In this document: positions 11,681-23,353 of the stretch, piece after piece
Layout: the number at the start of each line of letters is the position of its first letter
Position numbering within the stretch: position 1 is the first letter of the stretch
Source of the DNA: Paragorgia papillata
Taxonomy: Eukaryota > Cnidaria > Anthozoa > Scleralcyonacea > Coralliidae
Assembly (NCBI GenBank): GCA_035771165.1
Contig: JAWNZC010000025.1
Location: 3,569,501 to 3,633,500, forward strand
DNA: 64,000 nucleotides
Direction of reading: 5' to 3'
Notes under the pieces: generated by a model
Database searches by the model: none
Seen by the model: the letters and a program-made list of their open reading frames with translations, nothing else
Told to the model about the DNA's origin: nothing
Made by a program: the position numbers and the translations under genes

Positions 11681-12706
11681 TGCAAAGGGACTGGCACTGG
11701 CTTCAAAATCCCCCCCAACCTCGTACCCAGGGTTTTTGAAACCCCCCCTGAGTTATCATTCCAGTCTTTTTAGAGTTCAATGGGTAAAAACAAAATCGTC
11801 ACCTTGAATGACATGGCCAATCGACAGTGTCTGGACTGTAATACTGTATAAATAGAGTTATTAATCAGTTCATTCAGTTTTGATATTAAGAATAATTTGT
11901 CATATATTGAACTATGGAAGTATTTCCGTTTAATCTGGGATGAATGGCCCAACTTAACTAGCTGTTGATGTATTTTACCGAATAATGAGGTTTTGAGAAG
12001 TTGCGACTGGCCTCGTGCCGATGTGAAATTGACATGATCACTTACAACTTATATTTACAAAGCGAAATCCCGCTGAACCTTTTACTTATTGTCAAGATTG
12101 GCGACCAACCAATAATAATATTTAAATATATTTGAATCTAAACAGGCCGTATCCCAGCTAACAGCGCTGGTGACGTTTATCTCGCGTGCTGTTTGGCTGT
12201 CAGTCGGCAGGCTGCCCAAATGAATATTGCGCCTTGCCCTAGAAACGATGTCATGCTGAGACTAATAATCTCGGTAATTTATTTTCTTTGCGTTGGTTCG
12301 CAAGATTAGTCGTCAAAGATCAGGGATTGATTTCTGTTTTTCGCCTACACAGCATTTTGAGACAAAATTACCTCGAAAATTCCAGCTGTTTACCTGGCTT
12401 TGTTTCGAAATATAGTGCAAAGGTCGATCTTAGAAATAAGGACTTTGAACCCCAGCGGGGATTTCCAGCAGGTCGCTATCATGTGATTGGTCCGTGCTTT
12501 TCTTATGCGACATCTGATTGGTTCCCGTAATAGCCAACACGTGAAATTGACATGTTTTGCGAATAGGGTTACTGCAAATCAAGTCGAGGATATAATCAAT
12601 AACATTTTTATTTGCAGGGGAAACCTTCTGCCGTAGAAGGACTGTAATTTGATCTAGTGTGTTTACTTCAGTTCATCAGGTTGCCAGGAAGACCTATCGT
12701 TGTAAC
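11681..12706. other. MYLIP upstream region
   Basis: The first 60 bases hold a CCTCGTACCCAGGG motif, the end of another repeat. Then follows unique AT-rich sequence. TTATTTGCAG at 12609-12618 looks like a splice acceptor, so the MYLIP leader may start in an upstream non-coding exon. Confidence 0.4.
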
Positions 12707-15700
12707 ATGTTGTGGTTTGTAGTTACTTTACCCGATTCAACAACTCAAGAATTCCAGTTGCCCGATCGGTCCAAAGGGCAAGACTTGCTCGACGCGGTAA
12801 GTTGTCTTTATCGTCTTGTCTGAAACATTCCTTGCTTCTTAATCGGCTCTTGTGTACCTAAAGATTTTGCGTCTTTAGCACTTTGCCTCACTAAAGACTT
12901 GCTTTTTTCATTTACACCTAGGTCTGTGAAAAGCTTGAAATAATCGAGCAAGATTATTTTGGTTTACAATACAACGGCGCGAAGGGCGAAAAACTATGGT
13001 TGAACCGAAGAAACAAGATCTGTCGGCAATTGACCGGTTCACAACCACACAGACTCCGCTTCAGAATGAAGTTTTTCGTGCAGCCTCATTTGCTCGTACA
13101 AGACAGCACAAAGTAAGTATCCGACGAGGCTATTCTTGTATTAATGAAGAAAATCCCAGATCTTTAATAGCTATATAAATTTCGCGGCTCCCATCACGTG
13201 CTTGACAGCAATTTCTCGGCAAAACAATAAACCACATCGAAAAATATTTTCCTTCTTCAATCCTTTATAGGCACTACTCGTTTTTAACTTGCAAGAAAGA
13301 CTTCGAAGATGGCCTATTACTCGCCACTCAAGACGAAGAACACCTCGCAAGAATTCATGCACTTTTGCTTCAAGCGACTGTGGGCGAGTTTGATCGGATG
13401 AGTTTCTCAAGGCATTCTAGTCGCTTGGAGTGGACGCAAGAATTTACTCATGCCGTCGCACTACAGTATTCCATGTTGACTGACATGAAAGCTTCGTCAG
13501 CTCAGTACAAGTGTCTTAAAGAGTTCTCCATGCTCAAAGATTTTGGCTACGAATATCACAGCGTGAAAACCGACGAGAACGCCATCTCTTATATCGGCGT
13601 TGGTGGCGAAGGGCTCCGAATTTGTGATGATAATTTCACTGTATTAACAAGGTATGGGTTTTTTGGAACGAACATCTGAAACTTAGTTTCTTATTTTAAA
13701 AGATTCCAGACGGATTTCGCTTTCGATATTGTTATTGCCCTTGTCATGTATCAACTATATTGTTGTTACATGAATATGTTTTTCAATAAATGTCTGTTAA
13801 ATCTCCCCTGAGGGCCTTAAAACTCGATCTATTTGATAAAGACTGCTTGATTCTTTGTACCGTGGAGCTGAGAATGAACAACAACTGTTAAAAAATAATC
13901 TGACTGCTGCAAATCAGCAAATTTTACCACGATCGTGTCGTTTCCGAATAGGGAAATTAGAAACACAAACAAACTCTTTGATGGCCTGTACGGACTCCAA
14001 TTTCAATCAACAATCTCGTTTCTCGAATTAGAATTTCAACGTGACTGTCTGATCTCTTATTTTTATATCCGCTTAATAGATTCTGGTGTGTGCTTATGTT
14101 AAATCGAAAGAAAAAAACGTCTGAATTTCGTAAAGCCCAGAAAAGCACTCGCTATTGCACAAGAGTTGAGCAATGTCTTCGATACTTAATTTGAATATAA
14201 CCATTGTCTTTACGCATCGAGGAACGCGAATTGGTTTCTTTTATTATAGCTTTAATCCCAAAAGCATTGCATATGACATTAATTTTACAATGGTTTTTAT
14301 ATCTTATTGAATTGTGTGGTGGTAGGAATCTACGAAACCTGCAGATCTCTCCGACTATTTTTCCTTTTCATCGTCTTTTCCTATTGATTGTATTCAAATC
14401 ACGATATTAAAACGGACATAATATGATAAATTTTAACTGTTTTAACTTGTCACTTGGACAAAATAAACTGTGGATCCTAACTATAGAACGAAAAATGTCG
14501 CATCACTTTCAGATTTATAATATTGCCGGTAAAAAAAACGTTTGGTTTGATTTACAGGAGGTGATATAAACACCACAAGAAAGATTATTTTCGTGTCAAT
14601 TTCCATTTCCGGTGTCAATGGGCATGATATTGTCATGGTGTTTTAATAATTAGATTACAGTTTTACATGTAAACATTTTAAAGTATGTCAGTTCTGCCTT
14701 CTACATAAAAATTACGTCTGGTATACTACCCTTTTAGGAAAATACTATAATTTGTATGTTAGTTGAATGATGAAAGAAACAAAGTTTGCATGTTTGACTG
14801 AGAAATACTATTAAAAATAACAAACTTGTTGACTGGTGTCAAAGGCTTCAATGTCATCCAAGGGCTTTAGCCCAAGAGATCGTAAAAATCAATGTTTCTT
14901 GAGGCAAAAGTCAACAAGCGTTTTGTTACAGTATATACCAAAGACTTTTAAAATACAAAATACCAAACTGACTCAAAGCTTGCAAAAGGCAAAAAGACTT
15001 AGGCCCTGTTTACATGAAGCAGATTGACAGTCCAATTGAATCGAAAAACGCAAGTGAAGTCAATCCAGGCACATGTTTACAGGGAGAATCGAATCTGTTT
15101 TTGCTTTTTGTAAGTGGTTTTTCAACACTATTTTCTGGGCTTTCCTCAATGTCCACCATGTTTACAACACACACTAACTTCACTCATGCATATTAAGTCA
15201 TTTTCAAGTCAAACTGTGTATAGATGAATCAGATTGGAGACATTCAAGTCAATCCTTGCTTGAATCTCAGTCAGATAAAAAACTTTTAATCTTGAACACT
15301 CATCAATCCACTTCATGTATTAAACAGGGCCTTAATTTATACCAAAACACTTTTGACTTTGTAATTTCAATTCAACTAAACAAATACACCAGACTCAACA
15401 AGTACAAAGAACAGCTTTAAAAGCTTTAAATTTCACCAGGTTTTCTTCAAGCCTTCTTTGAAGATATGTATTAGATATTCAAGAATCTTATCTTTTTTTC
15501 TCTTTTTTCTGTTAATTTATTATAGAGTGGGCTATGGTGCATTAAACAAAGCTTGGAGAGACAACAGATTGTTCTCTTTGGTGGTAACATATGATGATGG
15601 TAGTTTGTGTGAATACAACCTGCGTCTGATTTCACCTGAAGCTTGCATCCAGCTGTTTCGATCTGTAACTGAATCTCATGCCTTCTTCGGATGTGAAACT

Positions 15701-16205
15701 GTCAATTCCATTGTCAAAAACCAATTCACAAGGGATTTCAAGGATTCGCTCATTTCATTCTTCAGTGAGGAAACCTCAGAGAAGAACTACACGTTTGACA
15801 TTGATAGAACAGTTCTTGAAGTACATGATCATATCCGCCGTGTTCTCTACAAGCAACAGCAAGAAGCATCAAATCTAGACCCACTTCCTTCAACAGAAGA
15901 GGCAACTTACAGTACTCCAGAAACACCAAATTCAGAGAACTTTGGAGAACTAAAACAGAAACTGGAACAACATTCATCAGGCATTGCTTTGCAAGATCTG
16001 CATGGATGCTACGATAGACACAGTATTTTGTCCTTGTGGACACTGGGTTTGTTGCAGTGAATGTGGACAGAACATTGAGAAATGTCCTCTGTGTCGGACC
16101 GATATTACTTTACATCAGAAAGTCTACATGGATTTTCCAACAATCTTGAATTGTGCTAATGGACAGCCTGACAGTGTATGTTCAGAAGAAGTTAGCTTAA
16201 AGTAG
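12707..16205 (+). CDS. MYLIP: MYLIP/IDOL-like E3 ubiquitin ligase (FERM + RING), frameshifted before the RING
   Basis: Coding exons are 12707-12796, 12922-13112, 13271-13651 and 15526-16205, all with GT-AG borders. The start ATG at 12707 opens MLWFVVTLPD, aligned with the family's MLCYVTRPDA start. Exons 1-3 give the FERM F1 and F2 lobes (DYFGLQYNGAKGEKLWLN; GVGGEGLRICDDNF). Exon 4 gives the F3 lobe (TESHAFFGCETVNSI), a Ser/Thr/Glu-rich linker and a C-terminal RING with CxxC at LCKIC, then FCPCGH, CCSEC and CPLC. In vertebrates MYLIP ubiquitinates LDL-receptor family proteins and myosin regulatory light chain at the plasma membrane. The linker is read in one frame and the RING in the next. 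The exons total 1342 bases, one more than a multiple of three. One surplus base in the GG near 15980-15981 would explain it and leave 446 residues, against 445 in human. A sequencing slip, an allele or a very short intron are the alternatives. Intron 3 carries a Harbinger-like MITE. Confidence 0.93.
15002..15331. mobile_element. Harbinger-like MITE in MYLIP intron 3 (TTA duplication)
   Basis: Ends GGCCCTGTTTACATGAAGCA and CATGTATTAAACAGGGCC, TTA on both sides. The inside repeats GATTGA/AGTCAATC and GAATC motifs in both orientations. It is 195 bases before the acceptor of exon 4. Confidence 0.85.
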
Positions 16206-17687
16206 TTTTATAGCCCTTTTTTTCTAAAAAAAAAGCTCTAAGCATAGATATGTTGTCTTAAGACCAGTATCATTCTGAAAATAGGCCACTTTATACAGAC
16301 GGGACTATAGTTATGTATGTCCCAAGCATTAGTGTTTGTGGTGGATAATTTGTTTGGCAATTTCTCTTAGGAGAATAGACCTATTTCATAAAGTCTACCA
16401 CTTTAAATATTTTTTAAGGTGCATCACAAAAAATTATACTTCAGTCACATTTCGTTGTGGAGTGATACAGTACATCTCATTTACAGCTGGTCTTTAAGAA
16501 TGACCTATCTTTGTTTCAAATTTTATTGGCAAATTTTTATTTTACTTGTATTTTACACACAGTATGTATATATAGTGGGGTTTTTAGCTTGGGATATATT
16601 AGATCAGTATTAATTTATTTTATAACAAAAGTAAAGAGGTTATAGGAGTGTAGTGTACTGCAGCTATATTTGGTTGGTTATAGTAAGTCACTGAAAGGAC
16701 ACGTACCTTTCACAAGCAAGCTGAATTAAGTTTCACAGCTTCGTCGCTGTTGAAATTGTCAAAGCAATCTCTAAGACCAATTAGAGTAGGATGATTTAAT
16801 TATTGGTAATGAATTTTAAAATCAATTGATTGAAATTTTAGTTAAAAACAAATTATAATGTGATGATACAACTCATTTTAACAAGTTTTCAACTTAATTG
16901 TTGCTATAATTTTGATTCATTACCTTGCAAGTTTAGAAAATTTTTCAAGTTTTTTCCCAGAAATTAGGAACTCCAAATTAGGAGCACCTGTAATGGTCTT
17001 AGAATTTGCTTCATTACATTTCATGTACAAAATAGGTTCATGCTATCATTTATTGCATTCATATTAGTTTTTATTACACACTTTGGATATACAAGGCAGT
17101 GTGTTAGTGCTGCTCTGCAGAAATGTAAATATTACTTTTTGTAACAGCCAAAATAGTGTTGATCACTATTTTGGCTGAAGGTGAAAGGTATTATGGACAA
17201 AGTAAAGCATATTGCAGTGTTGATAGCACAAAATGTATAAACTCTGTATTAAGGAGATAAGAGTAAAGACCTCTTCTCTGAATAAGAGGATTCCATATAA
17301 ATTTTAAAATATTTCTTTCAGATGACTAATATTCACTGACAACTCATTCTGGGACGTGTAGATAGTTTTCTAATAAAAATACATTTTTACTCATTACTGG
17401 CTGTTTACTATATAAGGATCTTTCTTCGCTCTGCATTTGTGACTAGATATATACATCTTACATGGTTCAAGAAAAATAATTGTGATAACAAATCCGTGGA
17501 TGAAGAACCATTGTCCTTTTTTATCAACAAAATGTTTATAGATTATTTTAATACAGGAAATTAAGATTCTGTCATATATTGTTTATTAAAAGAGCGTTAT
17601 AAAATTATAAGTTACTAAGCAATAAGTAAACAGTTTCTTTCTGTTTAAACAGAAAAATTCTGAGATTAAAAAAAATAATTTGTGCTT
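16206..17687. other. MYLIP 3' untranslated region and spacer
   Basis: AT-rich. It contains a near-perfect hairpin at 17146-17178 and an AATAAA near 17374 that could end the transcript. No further exon is seen. Confidence 0.45.
17146..17178. repeat. Perfect short hairpin CAGCCAAAATAGTG
   Basis: Arms CAGCCAAAATAGTG and CACTATTTTGGCTG are separated by five bases. If the MYLIP 3' UTR extends this far it would form a 14-bp stem in the RNA. Confidence 0.6.
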
Positions 17688-18063
17688 GGGCTGTTTACAT
17701 GAGCCGGGCTAGCCCGGTTAACTGGGATCACGCGATTGATTAGGATCTCACTGTGGTTCTGAAACTCGCATAAACTAAATGTACAAAGAAGAATTGGTTT
17801 AGTTTAGATGTAAACGAACCCTAACGTTCATTAAAATCTCCTCAGTTTGTGGCTGAGAAAAGAATTTCGTGACACGAGTCTAGAACTAACCGGGCTGACT
17901 CGTGTCACGAAATTCTTTCCTCGGCCACAAAAAGAGATTTTTTACACCTAAACTAAACCAATTCATCTTTGTACATTTAGTTCACGCGAGTTTCAAAACC
18001 ACAGTGAGATCCTAATCGATCGCGTGAGGCCAGTTAACCGGGCTAGCCCGGCTCATGTAATTA
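17688..18063. mobile_element. Harbinger-like MITE with GGGCTAGCCCGG motif
   Basis: Ends GGGCTGTTTACATGAGCCGG and its approximate inverse. Long inner arms include GGATCTCACTGTGG/CCACAGTGAGATCC and the TTTCGTGACACGAGTC inverse pair. Its CCCGGTTAAC block matches the 3036-3528 element. Confidence 0.8.
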
Positions 18064-20367
18064 CTCATTCAAAAGAAATGAATGTTTAATCCGGTGTTGT
18101 AACTGATCGGAAACAAATTCGTTCCGATTTACATAAACTTTCCGATACATTTTCTCAGCTTAACGATTGTTGCATTGATTGTTGGCTTGCTTGAAAAGGT
18201 TTTTAACTCTATCTTGTCTGCCGAATTGGTGTTTAGTAATATTTTACTCTGACAAAAAGGTTTTTTTTCCCATCTCTGCCGGGACACTATACGGTTGGAC
18301 AAGAATGTTATATATATGAGTTAAGCAAAAGCGGTATGGCAAAATTAATCTTAGATAAACAGTAATAAACCGATACCGAATTATACAAAAGGTCACAAAA
18401 GGTTCCAATCATAAGAAATACTTCAGAAATAATTATTAATTTACGGTTTTAACTATTAAACGAGCCAATTGCTTAGTTTTTGATACGAAATATAAATAGC
18501 AAGCAAGAATTTTCACAAGTTTAATTTTGTCTTTGTCTTGTGAGTTTCGATGGGGAGGGGGGACATTGAGATTTACGGTATTGCGGTATTTTGGTATTTT
18601 GTCTTATCCATTCAAGCAGTTTCGGTATTCATTAGATTTTCGCCGCATTATTGCGGTATTTCACGATTTTTTTTCGGTATTGCGGTTCGGAGGACCCCCC
18701 AATTATAAAGACATTCCGTCCACACTAGAGTGCATATTTTAGAATCTATTTTGCTGTCTACATAAACGCAAAACACGATCCGAAACTGTAAAAGCTTTGA
18801 TCGAACTGCTCTGGTTTCGAAGACAAAGGTTTTTTGGAGAAAGGAAGAGAGATTGGGGGAGAAAAAAACAAAAAATGTTTTCAGTGTTCGATTTTCTTTA
18901 TCCGACTGAATTTGACGAGATTGAACAGCTGAACGTTACAAACGTCTTCTCTAGCTACATCGCACCTTCAGGCTCAGAATCTGACTGTGTCATCTCATTG
19001 GAGGAATTCCAACAGTATCTCATTATTGGCATGATAGTGAGGCTCCTACTAGACTAGTTTCTCGGAAAGTATAACGCGGAGGCCTGGGTTGTTGGAGGGG
19101 CACAGCTTCAAAAGGACGCTTTGTTTGGGGGCAGAGCTTCAAAAAGACGCTTTTGGCACATACTGCTTTATCATATAAAGGGCATTTTTCTGTCGCAAAA
19201 AGGATACTATACGACAAAGTTGGAGGCACGTACCCCTTCTGCCCCCGGTTCCAGGCGTGGACTGGCCCAATGTCCCGGTGGGCCCCTTGCTCCTGTCCTT
19301 GTATCTGAAGTAATTTCCCTTCAGAAGCGGGTAAACTAAAATATTTTTTTTGTATAAAAATGCTGTTTTGAGTTTGTAAATCTGAGTACAAGTTCCTCGG
19401 CTATAGAGATGGCTGCCCGAGTATTGACCCCCACGGCCCGACCCCGGAACATTTCAATCCTGAGTAAGTGGGGCCCCACTAATATAATCGCTGGTATATG
19501 TAATATGTCTATTAACTGTTATGTGGTGTTAACATGAAGTACGCCATTGTTTGCCCGCTGGCCAAGATGCCCCATGCACTCAACGCAGTGGCCATTTTTC
19601 CCGGTAAATATTTTAGTCCGCGCCTGCCCGGTTCCTACGCCCCTGCGTGCGTAAAGTAACAGTTGAAACTTGAAACATGATTTACGTTAGGCTACGTCAC
19701 ACATTGAAGTGTTTATAATTTATTTAGAGTGTGCGTGCAGTTGCCAAAGTTTATTCAACTTTTCTGCACGTACCGATCGATAAAAAAACGTAGTGGGAGG
19801 AACATTTTTGCTTTAGGCAAAATACTTATGAAAGCAAGATATTTTTTATGGACCAATGTCCAAATACCACACCATATAGTATGTGGGGAAATTATTATCA
19901 AGACAACTAAAAATACGGTAAGATAAAGATAAGTACGAGGTATATATACCTCGGATGGAGGCTATATATGCCAGATATATTCCCAAGGGGCCGTTATTAA
20001 CTTACCGTTATTTAATAGTTGAGGAGATTGCTTACAAATTCACGGGATCACGGTATGTGTCATCCCGACGAAGAACAAAGGAAATCGAGTCAACTATTAA
20101 ATACTACATTATATTACCCATACAAAGAGATTGTTAAACATGTTATTTAAAAACAAGTTAGTTTTGCCAAAAGCTGAGCTTCTGATGAAGCCATTACAAT
20201 GATGTAGTGGGCCCATCTAGACAAACTAAGGCAGCAAAAAGTGCCGAGAATTGACAACTTTACTACAATATGTTTCCAAGCCGAACTGAAACCGAAGCTA
20301 CGTCATATTTGACAAAAGCAAACGGCAAATGAAATTTAATTAGTTTGGCGGTCAAGGTGAAATGTGC

Positions 20368-20396
<29 letters not shown>
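18064..20396. other. Intergenic, repeats and one unassigned open frame
   Basis: 18540-18680 repeats TTCGGTATTGCGGTATTT. A short frame at 18874-19057 (MFSVFDFLYPTEFDEIEQLN..) is protein-like but matches no family I know and may be a transposon fragment. 19080-19160 has a duplicated CAGAGCTTCAAAAAGACGC-type unit. A (TA)n tract is at 20369-20392. Confidence 0.4.
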
Positions 20397-20398
<2 letters not shown>

Positions 20399-20645
20399 AG
20401 GTTAGTGACCGAAACCGAGGTCACTACGCTGGTTATTAACCCCGAGGGCTGCAGGCCCGAGGGAAATAACCAGCGTAGTGACCGAAGTTAAGGTCACTAA
20501 CCGACTTAGTTTATTCATGACACAGACGACATTTGTCGTTATTTAACAAAAATATGGTATTCTAGACGTCGTTATAAAGCGATATAATATATATTGACCG
20601 GCCGCACATCAAAGATAATTTATGCATGAATAAACTAAATATATA
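20397..20645. repeat. Nested palindrome upstream of the potassium channel
   Basis: GTCACTACGCTGGTTATT and its inverse flank a GC-rich loop (CCCGAGGGCTGCAGG). Outer pairs GGTTAGTGACC/GGTCACTAACC close it. TTAGTTTATTCATG/CATGAATAAACTAA form a second hairpin to 20645. Similar architecture is seen at 22660-22775. Confidence 0.75.
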
Positions 20646-20917
20646 TATATCGTTGCACGGCACACTATGCCTTGGCTAGAAACAAGGTTATTAGTTGCGG
20701 AAAAGACGTTATTAATGACTTTTAATATCGATATGCATTGTTTAGCATTACCAACCATGAGCTGCGCAGTCATTAATTAAGCTAAACACGACAGGAGCAG
20801 GTCGGTATTCATTATTCAAACATGATCATCATCATCACAGTTATATATATACAAGTTGGTTTTTTTTTAGAATAATTGCAGGTAGTGTTAAGCTAGTGGT
20901 CTTTATCTTTGTCAAGA

Positions 20918-22270
20918 ATGAAAGCAGTTTGGGGATTTTCAAACAACGGGGGCTCGACTAGCCCAACCAAAATTCGACAGGATCTGGGGCTGTTTCAAGA
21001 GAAACCGCGTTTAGTTTTTTTACAGCCGAACGTCTGCAGTTCACATGTTGTTTTTGGCTGTACTACAAGTGTTCCCGTCAAGGTCGGCAGGGCGTCAGTT
21101 GACGTCGAAAAAAATGTCACGCCATCGGAGTATCGGAAGCAAAATATTAATGATAAAGACGAAAGGAGTACAATACAAGATGAGAAAATTGTTATCAATG
21201 TTCGTGGACAGTTGTACGAAACATTCGTAGAAACATTAGAACGCTTTCCGAATACTCTTCTCGGGTGTTCTGAAACACGACAAGACTACTACGAAATGGA
21301 CAAGCAGCAATATTGTTTTGGTAGGCGTAGCGTCTCCTCATTCGATGCAATTTTGTTCTTCTATCAATCCAACGGTATTCTCTCGCGACCATCTGACGTC
21401 GACTTGCAAACATTTTACAACGAAATCCGTTTTTTCCGACTAAACGAAGACGTCGTCCAGGATTTCTTGGAATCAGAGGGTCTAAAGATGGAGAGCAATC
21501 ACGAAATTGAGATGCTACCCGGAGGGGAAGTTTGGAAAAATTTAGAGTATCCGAGCTACTCAACTTTTGCCCAAGTGTTCGCTTGCTCGTCCTTGCTCGT
21601 CATATGTCTTTCAATTGTGATCTTCTGTGGCGAAACGGTTCCAAGCATCCGTCAGAGTTCGGAAAGAAAATCAATTTTCAATATTCTGGAAATATTCAGT
21701 ATTACTTGGTTTACCCTTGAGTATCTACTTCGGTTAAGTTTCTCGCCAAACAGAAAACAATTTTGCTTGTCTGCCATTGGTTGTATCGATGTTTTGGCAA
21801 TTGTGCCTTTTTTCGTGACAACTATTATGGCGTCGTCGAATTTCGACTCGAATCACGGAAAACTGTGTTGTATTTTACGGGTTCTGAAACTACTTCGAGT
21901 TCTTAGGGTGTTAAAGTTTTCCCGTTACGTACAAGGTATGAAAGTTTTAGGTCAGACATTAGTAAAGTCTGCTAAAGAGCTTGTTCTTCTCTTCTTGTGT
22001 GTACTAATGACTTCGGTGTTCTTCGCCAGTCTCGCGTACATTACGGACTATTCCGACGCCGATAGCCAGGTGGCCTCAATTCCGGACGGCATTTGGTTCT
22101 CTATTATAACTCTCACGACTGTTGGTTATGGTGACGTAATTCCGATAACGGAACTTGGTAAGGTGAATGCCATGTTTTGTATGTTAGCTGGAGTGGTCGT
22201 GTTGAGCATTCCTGTGCCTGTAATTGTATCAAATTTCACGACCTTGTACAGAATGCGAAAGAACATTTAA
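20918..22270 (+). CDS. Shaker-type voltage-gated potassium channel, intronless
   Basis: A single uninterrupted reading frame of 450 residues. The ATG at 20918 is chosen because the in-frame codons before it are not ATG. A divergent N-terminus of about 90 residues is followed by a T1/BTB tetramerisation domain (INVRGQLYETFVETLERFPN; FFYQSNGIL). Six membrane segments follow: S1 (VFACSSLLVICLSIVIFCGE), S2, S3 and an S4 sensor with a basic residue at every third position (RVLKLLRVLRVLKFSR). The pore signature TLTTVGYGD comes next, then an S6 with the PVPVIV hinge. The PVP hinge, the S4-S5 linker GMKVLGQTL and the lack of an obvious T1 zinc motif favour the Kv1/Shaker branch. The channel would open on depolarisation and repolarise nerve or muscle membranes. 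Single-exon Shaker-family genes are common in cnidarians. The C-terminus stops soon after S6, so there is no PDZ-binding tail. It stands alone, with palindromic repeats on both sides. Confidence 0.93.
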   Translation: MKAVWGFSNNGGSTSPTKIRQDLGLFQEKPRLVFLQPNVCSSHVVFGCTTSVPVKVGRASVDVEKNVTPSEYRKQNINDKDERSTIQDEKIVINVRGQLYETFVETLERFPNTLLGCSETRQDYYEMDKQQYCFGRRSVSSFDAILFFYQSNGILSRPSDVDLQTFYNEIRFFRLNEDVVQDFLESEGLKMESNHEIEMLPGGEVWKNLEYPSYSTFAQVFACSSLLVICLSIVIFCGETVPSIRQSSERKSIFNILEIFSITWFTLEYLLRLSFSPNRKQFCLSAIGCIDVLAIVPFFVTTIMASSNFDSNHGKLCCILRVLKLLRVLRVLKFSRYVQGMKVLGQTLVKSAKELVLLFLCVLMTSVFFASLAYITDYSDADSQVASIPDGIWFSIITLTTVGYGDVIPITELGKVNAMFCMLAGVVVLSIPVPVIVSNFTTLYRMRKNI

Positions 22271-22398
22271 ACAAGTATATATTTAAGTATACTTAGCTTA
22301 GAAGTATACTAATATAGGTGGAGATTGAAAGCTCATGCTATATATGAATACACAAAAATGTCTACAACATTGGGCGTTGATAACATATATACAACACC

Positions 22399-22431
<33 letters not shown>

Positions 22432-22659
22432 CCTATATGTCTAAACCTATAATACTATTGGTACATTGGAAAGCTATTAACATCTTTATTTCTAGTTGTC
22501 GTTTAGGTCCTGCAAAGTTTCTGCTTCAGTCTGAAAAAAAATTTGAATTAAAACATATTAGATACCTTTTTGACATAGCAGTGTCAAGCATGGCCCGGTG
22601 TGGTGTGGTATAGTATGGTGTGGTGTGGTTATAGTGTGGTGTGGTATGGTATATAAATA

Positions 22660-22775
22660 AGGGTTATTGAACCGACCGAGGTCAATTAGTTGTTTTATAA
22701 ACCGCGAGAGTGTAGCATGAGGTTTATGAAACAATTAATTGCACAAGGTCGGTTCAATAACTTTCTTATTAGCCG
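22660..22775. repeat. Palindrome GTTATTGAACCGACC...GGTCGGTTCAATAAC
   Basis: Arms GGTTATTGAACCGACC and GGTCGGTTCAATAAC, with inner TAGTTGTTTTATAAACC/GGTTTATGAAACAATTA arms. It lies about 400 bases downstream of the potassium channel. The layout matches 20397-20514 although the sequence differs. Confidence 0.7.
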
Positions 22776-22834
22776 ACAAAGGAGGTTTTCTCTAGGGATA
22801 TTAATTTGACATAACTAATTGGCAAGAGTACTCT

Positions 22835-23116
22835 ACAGTGTGTATCAAAAAAAAACTGAACCCTAGAAAACAACCTATTGTAGTAGTTTGAAAGCTCTAA
22901 AAGCGCTGCGTTATAAATTAATCAGCACAATAAGTTAAACGAAGCGAAAAAGCTTTTAAATACTTTCACCATGCATACACTTCAAGTTATCTTAATTTCC
23001 CAGGTGTATAAGACCATGTGTTTTACGCATCTGTGGGTTCAGCGAAGTGCTTAGGGCTTTCAAACTACTACAATAGGTTGTTTTCTAAGGGTTCAGGGTT
23101 TTTTTATACGCACTGT
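22835..23116. mobile_element. Mariner-like palindromic MITE, copy 1 (TA)
   Basis: Inverted ends CAGTGTGTATCAAAAAAA and TTTTTTATACGCACTG flanked by TA. The arms continue through AACAACCTATTGTAGTAGTT. CAGTG ends with TA are typical of Tc1/mariner elements. Confidence 0.75.
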
Positions 23117-23353
23117 ATATAGGTTATAGCACCGATTTTTTACACCTCACAACGTCTGCTCAAGGAGGCTACGATTTTTAGGATATTATTCGTGATATAT
23201 ATCACGCGGTAGATCAAAGAAAACAGACTTTGTCGGCTAATAATATGTATGGTATATGACATGGTATATGGTATGGTGTGGTGTGATATAGTGTGGTGTG
23301 GTATGGTATATTTTGGTGTGTTGTGGTTTGGTTTGGGTGTGGTGCAATGCGTA

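Noticed and set aside
18797..19057. 86-residue frame upstream of the potassium channel
   Set aside because: Looks protein-like but has no recognised family or splice context; only mentioned in the intergenic note.
20909..20917. Upstream extension of the potassium channel frame
   Set aside because: The frame opens with TTG TCA AGA before the ATG at 20918. No ATG lies upstream in frame, so the ATG is taken as start.
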